DNA from: Palsa-504 sp963753195
GTDB lineage: Bacteria; Actinomycetota; Actinomycetes; Streptosporangiales; Streptosporangiaceae
Assembly: GCA_963753195.1 (NCBI GenBank)
Contig: CAVWBH010000004.1
Span: 407,364-471,363 of the forward strand
Reading direction: 5' to 3'
Length of the DNA stretch: 64,000 bases
Position 1 is the stretch's first letter. Each line of letters starts with the position of its first letter. Positions 54,793 through 63,416 of the stretch are shown in pieces. The notes beneath the pieces were generated by a model. That model did not search any database and was not told the origin of the DNA. It was given only the letters and a program-made list of their open reading frames with translations. A program made the position numbers and the translations under genes.

Positions 54793-55365
54793 GCCCTCGG
54801 CCGGCGGGATGACGACCACCATGGTGAACCGGACCGGCTCCTCGCCTTCGTTGCTGTAACGGTGCGGACGGCTCGCCGGGAACCGGGCGCACTGCCCCGG
54901 GCTGACCGTATGGCGCCCCCCGGCCACGGTGAGGGTCAGCCGGCCTTCCTCGACCCAGGCCATCTCGCGGGTCGCCGGGGCGTGCGCGTCACCACCGAAC
55001 GCCTCGCCGGGCATCACCTCCCAGCGCCACAGCTCGACGGCCCACGGCGGGTCCGTGGCGCCGAGGATCGTGCCGGTGCCCCCGGACGGTCCGCGCCACA
55101 GGACCCGGGAGGCGCCCGGGCTGCTCACCCTGACGGTCGGCTCGGTGCCCACCTCGACGAGCTGCGTGACAGGAACACCGAACGCATCGCCGATCCGGGC
55201 CAGCGTGGCCAGATTCGGGTTGGAGCGTCCCTGTTCGAGCGCGACGAGCACGCCCTTGCTCACCCCCGAGCGCGCGGCGAGCTGGTCAAGTGACCAGCCG
55301 CGTTCGGCCCGCAGCGCCTGCAGGGTCCGCGCCACGGCAGTGGTGATGTCGGGTACGTCGGCCAT
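54793..55365 (-). CDS. XRE-type regulator with cupin domain, no own stop codon
   Basis: The first ~190 residues are a standard XRE-cupin regulator. The helix-turn-helix is TLQALRAERGWSLDQLAARSGVSKGVLVALEQGRSNPNLATLARI, and the cupin is WEVMPGEAF...MAWVEEGRLTLTVAGGRHTVSPGQCARFPASRPHRYSNEGEEPVRFTMVVVIPP. Such proteins normally end about here. The frame has no stop until 53722, crossing the whole ROK gene antisense (547 residues in total). I give the domain-supported part. A stop was probably lost by mutation or frameshift. ATG 55365 has GAAGGG upstream. It is divergent from the DMT transporter, its likely target. Confidence 0.7.
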
Positions 55366-55390
55366 TATCCCTTCCCCGGGTCGTCCCGTC

Positions 55391-55428
55391 GGTCGGTATG
55401 ATGTACTACTTGTACTAATATTCCGACC
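55391..55428. promoter_or_regulatory. Putative operator between XRE-cupin gene and DMT transporter
   Basis: Imperfect inverted repeat GGTCGGTATGATGTAC - TACTT - GTACTAATATTCCGACC, whose outer GGTCGG/CCGACC and inner GTAC/GTAC arms match. It is AT-rich in the centre and placed where both divergent promoters must lie, as expected for an XRE-family operator. Confidence 0.55.
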
Positions 55429-55455
55429 GATGTCGGGTGTTTCGAAGGGCCAGCC

Positions 55456-56370
55456 ATGGTGACGATCCTCGCACTGGCCGCTGCCGCTCTCTATGGCACC
55501 GCCGATTTTCTCGGCGGCGTCGCTTCGCGGCGGGCGAGCGCGTTCACGGTGCTGGCGCTCACCGTCCCGGCGGGCGCGGTCGTCATGGTGCTGGCCGCGC
55601 TGCTGGGGCAGCTGTCGGGCGGGCTGGGTACCCCGGTAACGGCCGGAGGCTGGAATGCCATCGGCTGGGCGGCCGCGTCCGGCGTCTGCGGAGCCGCCGG
55701 CCTGATCGCGTTCTACGCCGGTTTCGCCACCGCGCCGATCAGCGTCGTGGCGCCGGTCGCGGCCCTCGTCTCCGCGGTCCTGCCCGTAGGCGTCGCGATC
55801 GCGGGCGGCGAGCGGCTCGGCGTCCCGGTGATCACCGGAGGCATGATCTGCCTGGCCGCGATCGTCCTGGTCAGCGCGCAGCCGGCCGAGCGCGCGGGAG
55901 GCCGGCCGGGGGACGGCCGAGCAGCCGGAGGCCGGTGCCGCGGCGGCTGGCTCCCGGAGCGGCTGCTGGCGGTCGGTTACGGCGTCGCCGCCGGTGCCGG
56001 TTTCGGCCTGTTCTTCCTGTTCCTGAAGGAGGCGGGGCAGTCCGGTGTGCTCTGGCCGGTGGCCATCTCACGATCCGCGGGCACCGTGGTCGCCATCGGC
56101 ATCGCGCTGGCCACCCGCACGCGCCCCAGGTTCGGCCGGGGCGGAATCACCGGCATCGCGCTGATCTCGGGCGCGATCGACGCTGCAGCCAACGTGTGCT
56201 ACGTGCTCGCGACCCGGGCCGGCCTGTTCGGGCTGGCCGTCGTGATCACGTCGCTGTACCCCGGGATCACGGTATTGCTGGCCAGGCTGCTGCTCGGTGA
56301 GCGGATGCGCCACCTGCAGCAGGCGGGCCTGCTGCTCGCCGCAGCTGGAGTGGTACTCGTGACCGTGTAG
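55456..56370 (+). CDS. EamA/DMT-superfamily transporter
   Basis: A 304-residue protein with ten hydrophobic helices in two EamA halves: ALAAAALYGTADFLGGVASRRAS starts the first, and YGVAAGAGFGLFFLFLKEAG starts the second. It ends ERMRHLQQAGLLLAAAGVVLVTV, as in drug/metabolite exporters. A ~30-residue Gly/Arg-rich loop separates the halves. The substrate is unknown. ATG 55456 has GAAGGG 7 bases upstream. Divergence from an XRE-cupin regulator suggests regulated export of a small molecule. Confidence 0.88.
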   Translation: MVTILALAAAALYGTADFLGGVASRRASAFTVLALTVPAGAVVMVLAALLGQLSGGLGTPVTAGGWNAIGWAAASGVCGAAGLIAFYAGFATAPISVVAPVAALVSAVLPVGVAIAGGERLGVPVITGGMICLAAIVLVSAQPAERAGGRPGDGRAAGGRCRGGWLPERLLAVGYGVAAGAGFGLFFLFLKEAGQSGVLWPVAISRSAGTVVAIGIALATRTRPRFGRGGITGIALISGAIDAAANVCYVLATRAGLFGLAVVITSLYPGITVLLARLLLGERMRHLQQAGLLLAAAGVVLVTV

Positions 56371-56374
56371 AGCC

Positions 56375-56899
56375 CTAGTCGGGGCTTTCTTCCTTCTCCC
56401 TGAAGATCAGCCCGCATACCTCCAGGTACAGCTGCTCGGGGTAGGGGAGGTAATCGACGTTGCGCAGCGCCTGATCTTGTCCCGCTGATTCGACAATGAA
56501 TTCGCCATATCCGAGCAACTGCCCCATAGCGGACCGCTGGAAGCTCATGTCCGTTACCTTCGCGAGCGGCATCATGTTCACCTTGCGGAGAAGAAAGCCC
56601 TGAGCCAGCAGGAGCCGCTGAGACGTAATGACGAAGTAATTCAGCGACCAGTCCAGGACCTTCCACAACAGGCGCAGCAGCAGGACCACCCACAGGATCC
56701 AGATCACCAGGAGGACCGCGCCGTTGCCGTGCGTCAGAGTGCTCACCCAGCCGGCGATGGCCAGCCCGACCAGAACTTCGAAAATAGGCAGGATCAGCAC
56801 GGCAGGATGCTGATGAACGCTGATGACCTGCCGCTCATGGGGCAAAAGGTACCTATTGACCGTGGCCGGAACCGTATCAGTGTTCGGAGCCAGCCTCAT
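56375..56899 (-). CDS. PH-domain (bPH2) membrane protein
   Basis: A 174-residue protein. The N-terminal segment RYLLPHERQVISVHQHPAVLILPIFEVLVGLAIAGWV contains a first helix, followed by a second (VLLVIWILWVVLLLRLLWKVL). A bacterial PH domain follows: YFVITSQRLLLAQGFLLRKVNMMPLAKVTDMSFQRSAMGQLLGYGEFIVESAG. The role is unknown. It is convergent with the DMT transporter and lies 14 bases downstream of a 51-residue membrane protein gene on the same strand, likely one operon. Confidence 0.85.
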   Translation of the reverse strand: MRLAPNTDTVPATVNRYLLPHERQVISVHQHPAVLILPIFEVLVGLAIAGWVSTLTHGNGAVLLVIWILWVVLLLRLLWKVLDWSLNYFVITSQRLLLAQGFLLRKVNMMPLAKVTDMSFQRSAMGQLLGYGEFIVESAGQDQALRNVDYLPYPEQLYLEVCGLIFREKEESPD

Positions 56900-56913
56900 C
56901 CCCGCACCGCGCC

Positions 56914-57069
56914 CTAAAGCGAAGCGAAGAAAGTCGAAATCCCGTGCGCGGCTGAGGTCAGGAAGGTCCCGATGTCATGCACTACGTGCGCGGCCCCGGC
57001 GGGGTCTTCCACGATCCACCAGATCACAAAGGCGACCGCGAGCCACCCAAGGATTGTCTTAAGATTCAC
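56914..57069 (-). CDS. 51-residue single-helix membrane protein
   Basis: GTG 57069 to TAG 56914, with GGGAG 6 bases upstream. The product begins MNLKTILGWLAVAFVIWWIV then EDPAGAAHVVHDIGTFLTSAAHGISTFFASL: one hydrophobic helix, then an amphipathic stretch with evenly spaced His and Phe. Small proteins of this appearance occur beside PH-domain genes in actinomycetes, from memory. Codon use is typical of a real gene. The spacing to the PH-domain gene (14 bases) suggests cotranscription and a shared membrane function. Confidence 0.75.
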   Translation of the reverse strand: MNLKTILGWLAVAFVIWWIVEDPAGAAHVVHDIGTFLTSAAHGISTFFASL

Positions 57070-57118
57070 GTTTTCTCCCAATAGGCGCCCGGACTCGTCC
57101 GACTGGTCAGAGAACCAA

Positions 57119-57196
57119 TGTTAGCTTGGACCGCTAACGGGGTGTGCCGTGTCGGCATCAGTATGCCCCGGTCCCCTGATCAGTATGCCTGATCAG
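57119..57196. promoter_or_regulatory. Inverted repeats between PH-domain operon and tadA operon
   Basis: GTTAGC-TTGGACC-GCTAAC (57119-57137) and two perfect palindromes CTGATCAG (57176-57183 and 57189-57196), 13 bases apart and joined by TATGC; CATCAGTATGCC recurs just before. The 274-base gap separates divergent operons, so these are candidate operator or promoter elements. The binding factor is unknown. Confidence 0.4.
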
Positions 57197-57343
57197 CGCA
57201 ACTAATGCGCGGCCGGGTGGGCCGGCCCCGCCAGGGCAAGACGGTAAGGCCGTCGCCGGCTGGCTTTCATCCGCGATTCAGCCGCCATGGGCGCCCCCCA
57301 TCTGACAGCATTCCTCCGTGCAGAGCATGCTGGTGCAGTGACG

Positions 57344-57835
57344 ATGTCGGATCTGGGTGAGACGGACTTCGCTGTCATCATCTACCGGGAAGAAGACCAA
57401 TGGGAAGCCGACGCGCTGCCCGCCGCGGTCACCGCTGACCTTGACGGCCTCGTGCACGCGCTGCGCCGGCAGCCGAGCATCGGCGGCACCATTGGCTTTG
57501 CTGGCGTCGGCGACGACTTCTGGCTGGCGGTCAGGGTCCTCGGCGAGGAGGTCTCGCTGTTCCTCTCCGACCTCACCGCGGCGGTAGATTATCCGCTGGC
57601 CCGCCAGGTGCTCCAGGCCCTGGATATCCCGGTTCCGGCGGACGACGAGCTCGATCAGGTGCTTCCCGCCGGCGACCTGTCCATCTTCGCGGATCTCGGG
57701 CTGGAGGAGATGGAACTCGGCGCGGTAGCCGCCGACCTCGATCTCTACCCCGAGGACGCCGTGGCAGGCATCGCCGAACGGTTGCGGTTCGGGGAAGCAG
57801 TGGAGCGCGCCCTGGACCGCGCGCTCGGCGCGTGA
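57344..57835 (+). CDS. tRNA adenosine deaminase-associated protein
   Basis: 163 residues from ATG 57344 (an in-frame ATG at 57287 would add 19). The sequence FAVIIYREEDQWEADALPAAVTADLDGLVHALRRQPSIGGTIGFAGVGDDFWLAVRV...DEDELDQVLPAGDLSIFADLGLE-like pattern matches the small acidic protein encoded just before tadA in actinomycetes. The function is unknown. Its stop overlaps the tadA start by 4 bases (GTGA), so the two are coupled. Confidence 0.85.
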   Translation: MSDLGETDFAVIIYREEDQWEADALPAAVTADLDGLVHALRRQPSIGGTIGFAGVGDDFWLAVRVLGEEVSLFLSDLTAAVDYPLARQVLQALDIPVPADDELDQVLPAGDLSIFADLGLEEMELGAVAADLDLYPEDAVAGIAERLRFGEAVERALDRALGA

Positions 57836-58356
57836 CCGGTGACCCCGTGACCGGAGACGCCGTGACCGGTTACGCCGCGGGCTTCGAGCCCGCGATGCGG
57901 CTCGCGCTGGCCGAGGCGGTACGGGCCGGGCCGGAGCCGTCCGGGGCGGCCCCGGAGGACGTCCCAGTGGGCGCCGTGATCCTCGACGCAGCGGGCACGC
58001 TCGTCGCGCGGGGCCGCAACCGCCGGGAAGCTGACCGCGACCCCACCGCGCACGCCGAGATGGTGGCGATCAGGCAGGCCGCGCGAGCCATGGGCAGCTG
58101 GCGCCTCACCGGCCTGACCCTCGTCGTGACCCTGGAACCGTGCACCATGTGCGCCGGGGCGGTGACCTTGGCCCGGCTCGACCGGCTCGTCTACGGGGCC
58201 GAGGACCCGAAGGCCGGCGCCGTGGGCTCGCTGTGGGACGTGGTCAGGGACAGGCGCCTGAACCACCGGCCGGAAGTCATCGGCGGCGTCCTGGCCGGCG
58301 AGTGCGGGGCCGTGCTCCGCGAGTTCTTCGCGCTCCGCCGGGAACAGCAGGTCTAG
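57832..58356 (+). CDS. tadA: tRNA-specific adenosine deaminase TadA
   Basis: A 174-residue cytidine/deoxycytidylate deaminase fold. The zinc site is complete: HAEMVAIRQAA (His and catalytic Glu) and LEPCTMCAGAVTLARLDRLVYGAEDPKAGAVGS (two Cys). That sequence is close to TadA, which converts A34 of tRNA-Arg(ACG) to inosine. An N-terminal MTGDPVTGDAVTGYAAG extension with a repeated VTGD/VTGY is unusual. tRNA-Ser(CGA) follows 43 bases downstream. Confidence 0.93.
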   Translation: MTGDPVTGDAVTGYAAGFEPAMRLALAEAVRAGPEPSGAAPEDVPVGAVILDAAGTLVARGRNRREADRDPTAHAEMVAIRQAARAMGSWRLTGLTLVVTLEPCTMCAGAVTLARLDRLVYGAEDPKAGAVGSLWDVVRDRRLNHRPEVIGGVLAGECGAVLREFFALRREQQV

Positions 58357-58399
58357 CCCGGCCACCGTCGGCGCGGCGGTTCAGGTAAGCTCACCCACG

Positions 58400-58485
58400 G
58401 TGGAGTCGCCTAGTGGCCGAGGGCGCACGCCTCGAAAGCGTGTGAGGGGGCAACCCCTCCGTGGGTTCAAATCCCACCTCCACCG
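58400..58485 (+). tRNA. tRNA-Ser (anticodon CGA)
   Basis: Acceptor GGTGGAG/CTCCACC. The anticodon stem is CACGC/GCGTG with loop CTCGAAA, so the anticodon is CGA (reads UCG). The variable arm is TGAGGGGGCAACCCCTCC, and the T-arm is GTGGG-TTCAAAT-CCCAC. The discriminator is G; no CCA. Confidence 0.96.
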
Positions 58486-58503
58486 CTCGGCGGGATCCGG
58501 GGC

Positions 58504-58521
58504 GGGCAGGAGTGCCTGCCC
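58504..58521 (+). terminator. Hairpin after tRNA-Ser(CGA)
   Basis: GGGCAGG-AGTG-CCTGCCC, a perfect 7-bp stem 18 bases after the tRNA, likely a terminator. Confidence 0.6.
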
Positions 58522-58640
58522 CGGGAACCGGATGCCGCGTCTCGGACGTTCGCTGAAGTGATCACAAAGCGGTGCGCGCAGGGGCCCGTCCCGGTCGAGG
58601 CGACCCATCGCCACCGGCCAGACGCTGGCGAGGAGACCGA

Positions 58641-59879
58641 GTGTTTGAACCCCAGGGCACCGGGGTCTTCCTGCTGCTGATCGTGATCTTCACGGCATTG
58701 CTCGTCTGGGTGGCCCTGGCCAAGCAGGTCGTGTTCCGCGTACTGGCCGCCTGCCTGGCGTTCGTTCCGGCCATGGTCTTCGGGGTCGCCGCGGTAAATA
58801 AGTATTACGACTACTACCAGACCTGGGGCGGGATGATCAACGATCTCACCGGCCAGGGCGCGAACAGCATTCCCAAGTACTCGGTCGCCGGCGCCGGGTC
58901 CACCAAGCAGTTCGACAAGGACATCGGCCGGGTCACCAGCACCGCCGAAGACGCCCAGGTCGGGTACCTGTTCCAGACCACGATCACCGGCCAGCGGAGC
59001 CATCTGCTCCGCGACGTGTGGGTCTACCTGCCGCCGCAGTATTTCCAGAAGCCCTACGCGCGCTACAAGTTCCCGGTCATCGAGCTGCTGCACGGCTCGC
59101 CGGGTAACCCTCAGGCGTGGGTGGACGTGATGGACGTTCTCCCGGCCTTCCTCAGCCTGCTCGAGGCTCACCCGTCGGACGCCGCGGTCCTCGTGATGCC
59201 CGATACCGACGGCGGCCAGCAGTACTCACTGCAATGCCTCAACGAGCCCGGCGGCATCCAGGACATGACCTTTGTCGCGCAGGACGTGCCGGACTACATC
59301 GCGCGGCTGGTGCGCGTGCAGCCGCCGGGCCCGGCCTGGGGCCTGGCCGGCTATTCGGAGGGCGGGTACTGCGCCGCTAACATCGCGCTGCAGGATCCCG
59401 GCGGCTACGGGGCCGCTGGGGTCATGTCCGGCTACTTCGCGCCCACTACCAGCCAGGTACCGGCGGGCTACAAGCCCGGCGGGAAACCGACCGTGGACTA
59501 TGTGTTCGCCGGGCATCCGGCGCTGCTGCTCGTCAACTCACCGCAGGCGTACATCGCCAGAGTGCCGACCGGCACTCAGTTGCCCATGTTCTGGCTCGCG
59601 GCCGGGGCGCAGGACAAGCAGGACGTCGAAGCGGCGGCAAGTTTCCGGCAGCTACTCCAGACCCGCCAGGCGGTCGTGCCGCTCGTTATCGTTTCCGGTG
59701 GCCATCAAGGCAGCGTGTGGCGCGCGGCCCTGCCCCCGATGCTGGCCTGGATGACCCCGCAGCTGGCGCAGGCCGCGAAGGCAGGCGCAGCCGAGGCGGC
59801 GCCCGGTTCCACGACCCAGCCTCAGGCGCCTCTGGTCACGAACCCGGCCTCGTCGCCCGCCGTCCCGCGGAAGAAGTAG
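58641..59879 (+). CDS. Membrane-anchored esterase/antigen 85-like alpha/beta hydrolase
   Basis: 412 residues. The N-terminus has two hydrophobic segments (VFLLLIVIFTALLVWVALA and VLAACLAFVPAMVFGVAAV), then an extracellular esterase domain of the esterase D/mycolyltransferase type. YKFPVIELLHGSPGNPQAW and VLVMPDTDGG are seen, and the nucleophile elbow is GLAGYSEGGYCAANIAL. The catalytic His lies in VSGGHQGSVW. A Pro/Ala/Thr-rich tail ends in PRKK. Such enzymes act on cell-envelope lipids or esters. GTG 58641 is fixed by GAGGAG 5 bases upstream. Confidence 0.87.
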   Translation: MFEPQGTGVFLLLIVIFTALLVWVALAKQVVFRVLAACLAFVPAMVFGVAAVNKYYDYYQTWGGMINDLTGQGANSIPKYSVAGAGSTKQFDKDIGRVTSTAEDAQVGYLFQTTITGQRSHLLRDVWVYLPPQYFQKPYARYKFPVIELLHGSPGNPQAWVDVMDVLPAFLSLLEAHPSDAAVLVMPDTDGGQQYSLQCLNEPGGIQDMTFVAQDVPDYIARLVRVQPPGPAWGLAGYSEGGYCAANIALQDPGGYGAAGVMSGYFAPTTSQVPAGYKPGGKPTVDYVFAGHPALLLVNSPQAYIARVPTGTQLPMFWLAAGAQDKQDVEAAASFRQLLQTRQAVVPLVIVSGGHQGSVWRAALPPMLAWMTPQLAQAAKAGAAEAAPGSTTQPQAPLVTNPASSPAVPRKK

Positions 59880-59930
59880 CTCCCCGAGCGGGTTCCTTCC
59901 CGACGACGCAGGTGCGAAGGAGCAGCGGAT

Positions 59931-60866
59931 ATGAGTCAGGAAAGATCGGCGGCGACCGCAGCGGGGCGCGGCCGGGTGGAACTCGGGCCAGTGGGGGTGT
60001 GGACCTCGATGCCGCAGTGGCCCAGCGACCCGGGGGCGATCGGTGACGTCGGCGCCGAGCTCGAGGAGCTGGGCTTCGCCGCCGTATGGATCGGCGGGTC
60101 GACCGGCCAATTCGCGCCCGCAGCGGCGCTGCTAGCTGCCACTACTTCTCTGGTCGTCGCTACCGGCATTATCGAGGTGTGGTCGAATCCGGCCGAGCGG
60201 GTGGCCGCTGAGCACGATCGGCTGGCGGCTGCGTACCCCGGGCGGTTCCTGCTCGGGTTGGGACCGGGGCATGCCCCGGCGGTCGAAGCCAGGGGGCAGC
60301 GCTACGAACGGCCGCTCGCCAAGCTGTCGTCGTACCTCGACGAGCTGGACGCCGCCCGGACGCCGGTCCCGGCCGGCGAGCGGGTCCTCGCCGCCCTCGG
60401 CCCGCGGGCGCTGGCCCTGGCCGGCCAGCGCTCCGCGGGGGCCCATCCCTACAACGTGACCGTCGAGCACACCGCTATCGCCCGGGCCGCGCTCGGCCCG
60501 GGCCCGCTACTGGCACCGGAACAGAAGGTCTACTTCGGCGACGACCCCGGTGACGCCCGCGATGTAGCCCGCCAGAAGCTCGGCAGGACTCTCGACCTAC
60601 CCAACTACAGCAACAATCTCCGGCGGCTCGGCCTGGCTGACGAGGACTTCGCCGGCGGCGGCAGCGACCGCCTCCTGGACGCGCTCGTCGCGTGGGGTTC
60701 ACCCGACACGGTGGCCGGGCGAGTGCGGTCCCACTTCGACGCGGGCGCCGATCACGTGTGCGTCCAGGTCCTCCTCGGCGGCGGCCGGGGCGGCCTGCCC
60801 CTGGCCGAATGGCGGATCGCCGCGGCGGCGCTGCTCAGCCGGCCAGCGCCGGGGCAAGGGCGGTGA
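59931..60866 (+). CDS. LLM-class (F420-type) oxidoreductase
   Basis: A 311-residue luciferase-like monooxygenase-fold protein. Seen are GPVGVWTSMPQ, AELEELGFAAVWIGGSTGQFAPAAALLAATTSLVVATGIIEVWSNPAERVAAEHDRLAAAYPGRFLLGLGPGHAP, and later GSPDTVAGRVRSHFDAGADHVCVQVL. This matches the TIGR03620-like group of F420-dependent oxidoreductases. The cofactor is inferred from the family; the substrate is unknown. ATG 59931 has AAGGAG 9 bases upstream. Its 3' end overlaps the convergent sensor kinase gene by 32 bases. Confidence 0.88.
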   Translation: MSQERSAATAAGRGRVELGPVGVWTSMPQWPSDPGAIGDVGAELEELGFAAVWIGGSTGQFAPAAALLAATTSLVVATGIIEVWSNPAERVAAEHDRLAAAYPGRFLLGLGPGHAPAVEARGQRYERPLAKLSSYLDELDAARTPVPAGERVLAALGPRALALAGQRSAGAHPYNVTVEHTAIARAALGPGPLLAPEQKVYFGDDPGDARDVARQKLGRTLDLPNYSNNLRRLGLADEDFAGGGSDRLLDALVAWGSPDTVAGRVRSHFDAGADHVCVQVLLGGGRGGLPLAEWRIAAAALLSRPAPGQGR

Positions 60867-62991
60867 CGGGCACCGTTCCGCTGATAGTCGTGCCCCGGCC
60901 CGGTGCGGACGCTATCCCCAGCTGGCCGCCCATGGCCGACAGCCGGTCGGCCATGCCCTGCAAGCCGGTGCCGTGCGCGGCAGCCGCAGGGTCAAAGCCT
61001 GCCCCGTCGTCCGCGACGCTGAACTCGAGCCTGCCGGCGACCTGGTTCAGGGTCACCGTGGTCATCGAGGCGTGCGCGTACTTCGCGACGTTCTGCAGTG
61101 CCTCGAGGATACAGAAGTACAGCGTCGCCTCGGCGTCACGGGAGAACCGCCCGATCCCTGTGGCGTCGACTAGCACCGGCATCGGTGCCCGGTCGGCCTG
61201 CGCCTGAAGGGCAGCGCGAAGACCCTGGTCGGCCAGCAGGGGCGGGTAGATACCGCGGGCAAGGGCTCGCAGGTCATCCAGGGCGGCCCGCACTCCGGAT
61301 CGCAGCTGGCCGGTCAGCTCCCTGACCTCGCCTGGATCGTCGGCGACTCCGTCGAGCAGGCCGAGCTGAATGCTCAGCGCGACCAGTTGCTGCTGGGCGC
61401 CATCGTGCAGGTTCCGCTCGATCCGCTGCCGCTCATCATCTTGCGCCTGCACCAGCCGCCGCCGCGACGCACGCAGATCGTCGACCGTGGCCTGCAACTC
61501 GGCGGTCAGCCTGACGTTCCTGAGCACGAGCCCAGCCTGCGAGGCCAGATCGGCGAGTAGCTGGTCCTCCGCGGCGGATACCGGTTCGTTCTTGGCCTTG
61601 CCCAGCGTGATGGCGCCGAGCAGTTCGTCCTGGTGATACACGCCGATCGCCCGGGCGACCGGCCCAAGGATGGCCAGGCCTGCTGAGCGGGTCACCATCG
61701 CGGGCGCGGCTCCCGGTTCGGCATCGGCTGGCCAGACCGACCGAGGTGATAGACCGGCGCCGACCAGCACCCAGACCTCGACGCGCTCGGCGCCGGTCGC
61801 CCCGCCGAGCACAGCGGCCATCCGGTCAAGCGCGGCGTTGGCGTCGAGCTGACCGGCCATGTCCTGGGCGAAGTCGGCGAGCACCTGGTAGGGCGAGGCG
61901 CGCCGGCCGTAGACGAAGCGGTTGGCCAGCAGGTTGGCGCGCTGGCGCACCGGATGGAAGAGCACCGAGACCACGACCGCCGCTGCCACGGTGAGCACCG
62001 GGCCGCCCGCGTAACCGGCCAGCGTCCCGATTCCCACCACGATGCCGATGTAGACGGCCGTCAGCGCCGCGGACAGCAGGCCATAACTGACGGCCCTGTT
62101 GATGATGACGTCGATCTGGTACAGGCCGTACTTTCCGATCGCGATCGCAATGGCGATCGGGAATCCGGCCAGTCCGATCGCCGAGACCACCACGTCTGCC
62201 GCAGTGGTCAGCGCCGCCCAGGACTTTCCCCCGATATCCACAGATACCAGGACGACGACCGAGCAGCCGATCGCAGTGGCCGCCGTGAAGGCGACCCACT
62301 TGATCTGCTGCCGCAACTCGCGGCCTCCTGACCGGTAGCGGATCGTCATGGCCGCCGTGGAGGCCGCCATCAAGACGATGAACACCAACCACGCCTGACT
62401 GATGGTTCCGATCAGCATGGTCATTAGCGGCCCGGGCAAGGAGCGCACGCCAAGCGGGTTCTGGACCGAGAGCGAGATGCCGCCGGGAGCCGGAAGCTGC
62501 ACTTTCTTCGGCTGTACCAGGAATCCGATCAAGGTCAGCGCGATAAGCAGCAGGCACAAGCCTGCGACGGGACGCCAGCGCGGTGACGGGAGGTGCCCGG
62601 TCGGGAAGAGCAGGAACATGAAAGCGATGCTGCATATCAGCGGAATGAAAGACCACTCGGCCAGAACGCCCATGATCGCGGGACCTGGCAGGGCACCGGG
62701 ATGCCTGATGCCGAGCACCGCGTACGCGGAAGCAAGGGCCACCAAGCCGTCGGCAATGCCCGCGATGAGCAGGTACCAGCCGATGGTGTTGCCCGCACGA
62801 CGGACGATCAGCGCTCCGAGGGTGGCGTAAAGAACGGCTGATGGTACCTGGCAGACCGTGGAAATCGCGTCACCGGTGACCATTTCGTTCCAGGCGCGGA
62901 TGATCAGGAGCAGGGCGCCTGCCGCGAGGACGACGGCGACGGTCCACGCTGCCGTCGCGATGGTGCTCTGCCGCCGGCCTGTGACGTTCAT
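60835..62991 (-). CDS. NarL-type membrane sensor histidine kinase
   Basis: 718 residues. The N-terminal ~345 residues hold about ten membrane helices. A GAF domain follows (residues ~365-500, YQVLADFAQDMAGQLDANAALDRMAAVLGGATGAERVEVW). HisKA_3 has DDERQRIERNLHDGAQQQLVALSIQLG, where His is the phosphoacceptor. The HATPase has ILEALQNVAKYAHAS, VADDGAGFDPAAAAHGTGLQGMADRLSAMGG. It would phosphorylate a LuxR/NarL-type regulator, which is not adjacent. ATG 62991 overlaps the stop of the DUF6220-like gene (ATGA), so the two are coupled. Confidence 0.92.
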   Translation of the reverse strand: MNVTGRRQSTIATAAWTVAVVLAAGALLLIIRAWNEMVTGDAISTVCQVPSAVLYATLGALIVRRAGNTIGWYLLIAGIADGLVALASAYAVLGIRHPGALPGPAIMGVLAEWSFIPLICSIAFMFLLFPTGHLPSPRWRPVAGLCLLLIALTLIGFLVQPKKVQLPAPGGISLSVQNPLGVRSLPGPLMTMLIGTISQAWLVFIVLMAASTAAMTIRYRSGGRELRQQIKWVAFTAATAIGCSVVVLVSVDIGGKSWAALTTAADVVVSAIGLAGFPIAIAIAIGKYGLYQIDVIINRAVSYGLLSAALTAVYIGIVVGIGTLAGYAGGPVLTVAAAVVVSVLFHPVRQRANLLANRFVYGRRASPYQVLADFAQDMAGQLDANAALDRMAAVLGGATGAERVEVWVLVGAGLSPRSVWPADAEPGAAPAMVTRSAGLAILGPVARAIGVYHQDELLGAITLGKAKNEPVSAAEDQLLADLASQAGLVLRNVRLTAELQATVDDLRASRRRLVQAQDDERQRIERNLHDGAQQQLVALSIQLGLLDGVADDPGEVRELTGQLRSGVRAALDDLRALARGIYPPLLADQGLRAALQAQADRAPMPVLVDATGIGRFSRDAEATLYFCILEALQNVAKYAHASMTTVTLNQVAGRLEFSVADDGAGFDPAAAAHGTGLQGMADRLSAMGGQLGIASAPGRGTTISGTVPVTALAPALAG

Positions 62992-63416
62992 GCGGCCCTG
63001 CGCCCGGTCCAGACGTACAGGTAGGCCGGGATGGCGAGAATGAGCAGGCCGTCGGTCGCGTGCAGGGCTCCGAAGATCACGTGGTCGTCGGCCAGTCCGG
63101 CCAGCAGGCTCTGCAAGAACGCCGTCATCAACACCAGCAGCACGGCACCGACCACGGCGCGCGCGCCCGGCCGGGCGATCAGCGTCAGGATCAGGATGAC
63201 GACCGCCGCCCCGGCCATCGCGAAGCCCAGCATCCGGTGCGGATCCAGCGCCGGGTCACCGGCCCCGTGCAGGAGCTTGAAGGCGCCCAGGCCGGCCAGG
63301 AAGATCTGGACCACTCCGGCGGCCAGGAACACCAGCAGCGCCCAGCGGTAGACAGTCAGCATGACGCCGCCTGGTCGTGCCTTCGCGGCGGCGCCGGCGT
63401 CGTGCTCGATGGTCAT
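62988..63416 (-). CDS. DUF6220-like four-helix membrane protein
   Basis: 142 residues from ATG 63416; a later ATG at 63362 (MLTVYRWALL) is equally possible and removes an 18-residue polar leader. There are four hydrophobic helices: VYRWALLVFLAAGVVQIFLAGLGAF, HRMLGFAMAGAAVVILILTLIA, AVVGAVLLVLMTAFLQSLLAGL, and HATDGLLILAIPAYLYVW. VQxFLAGLG and the H(x)GF pattern fit DUF6220 proteins. The function is unknown. It is coupled to the sensor kinase by a 4-base overlap and may be its signal partner. Confidence 0.75.
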   Translation of the reverse strand: MTIEHDAGAAAKARPGGVMLTVYRWALLVFLAAGVVQIFLAGLGAFKLLHGAGDPALDPHRMLGFAMAGAAVVILILTLIARPGARAVVGAVLLVLMTAFLQSLLAGLADDHVIFGALHATDGLLILAIPAYLYVWTGRRAA

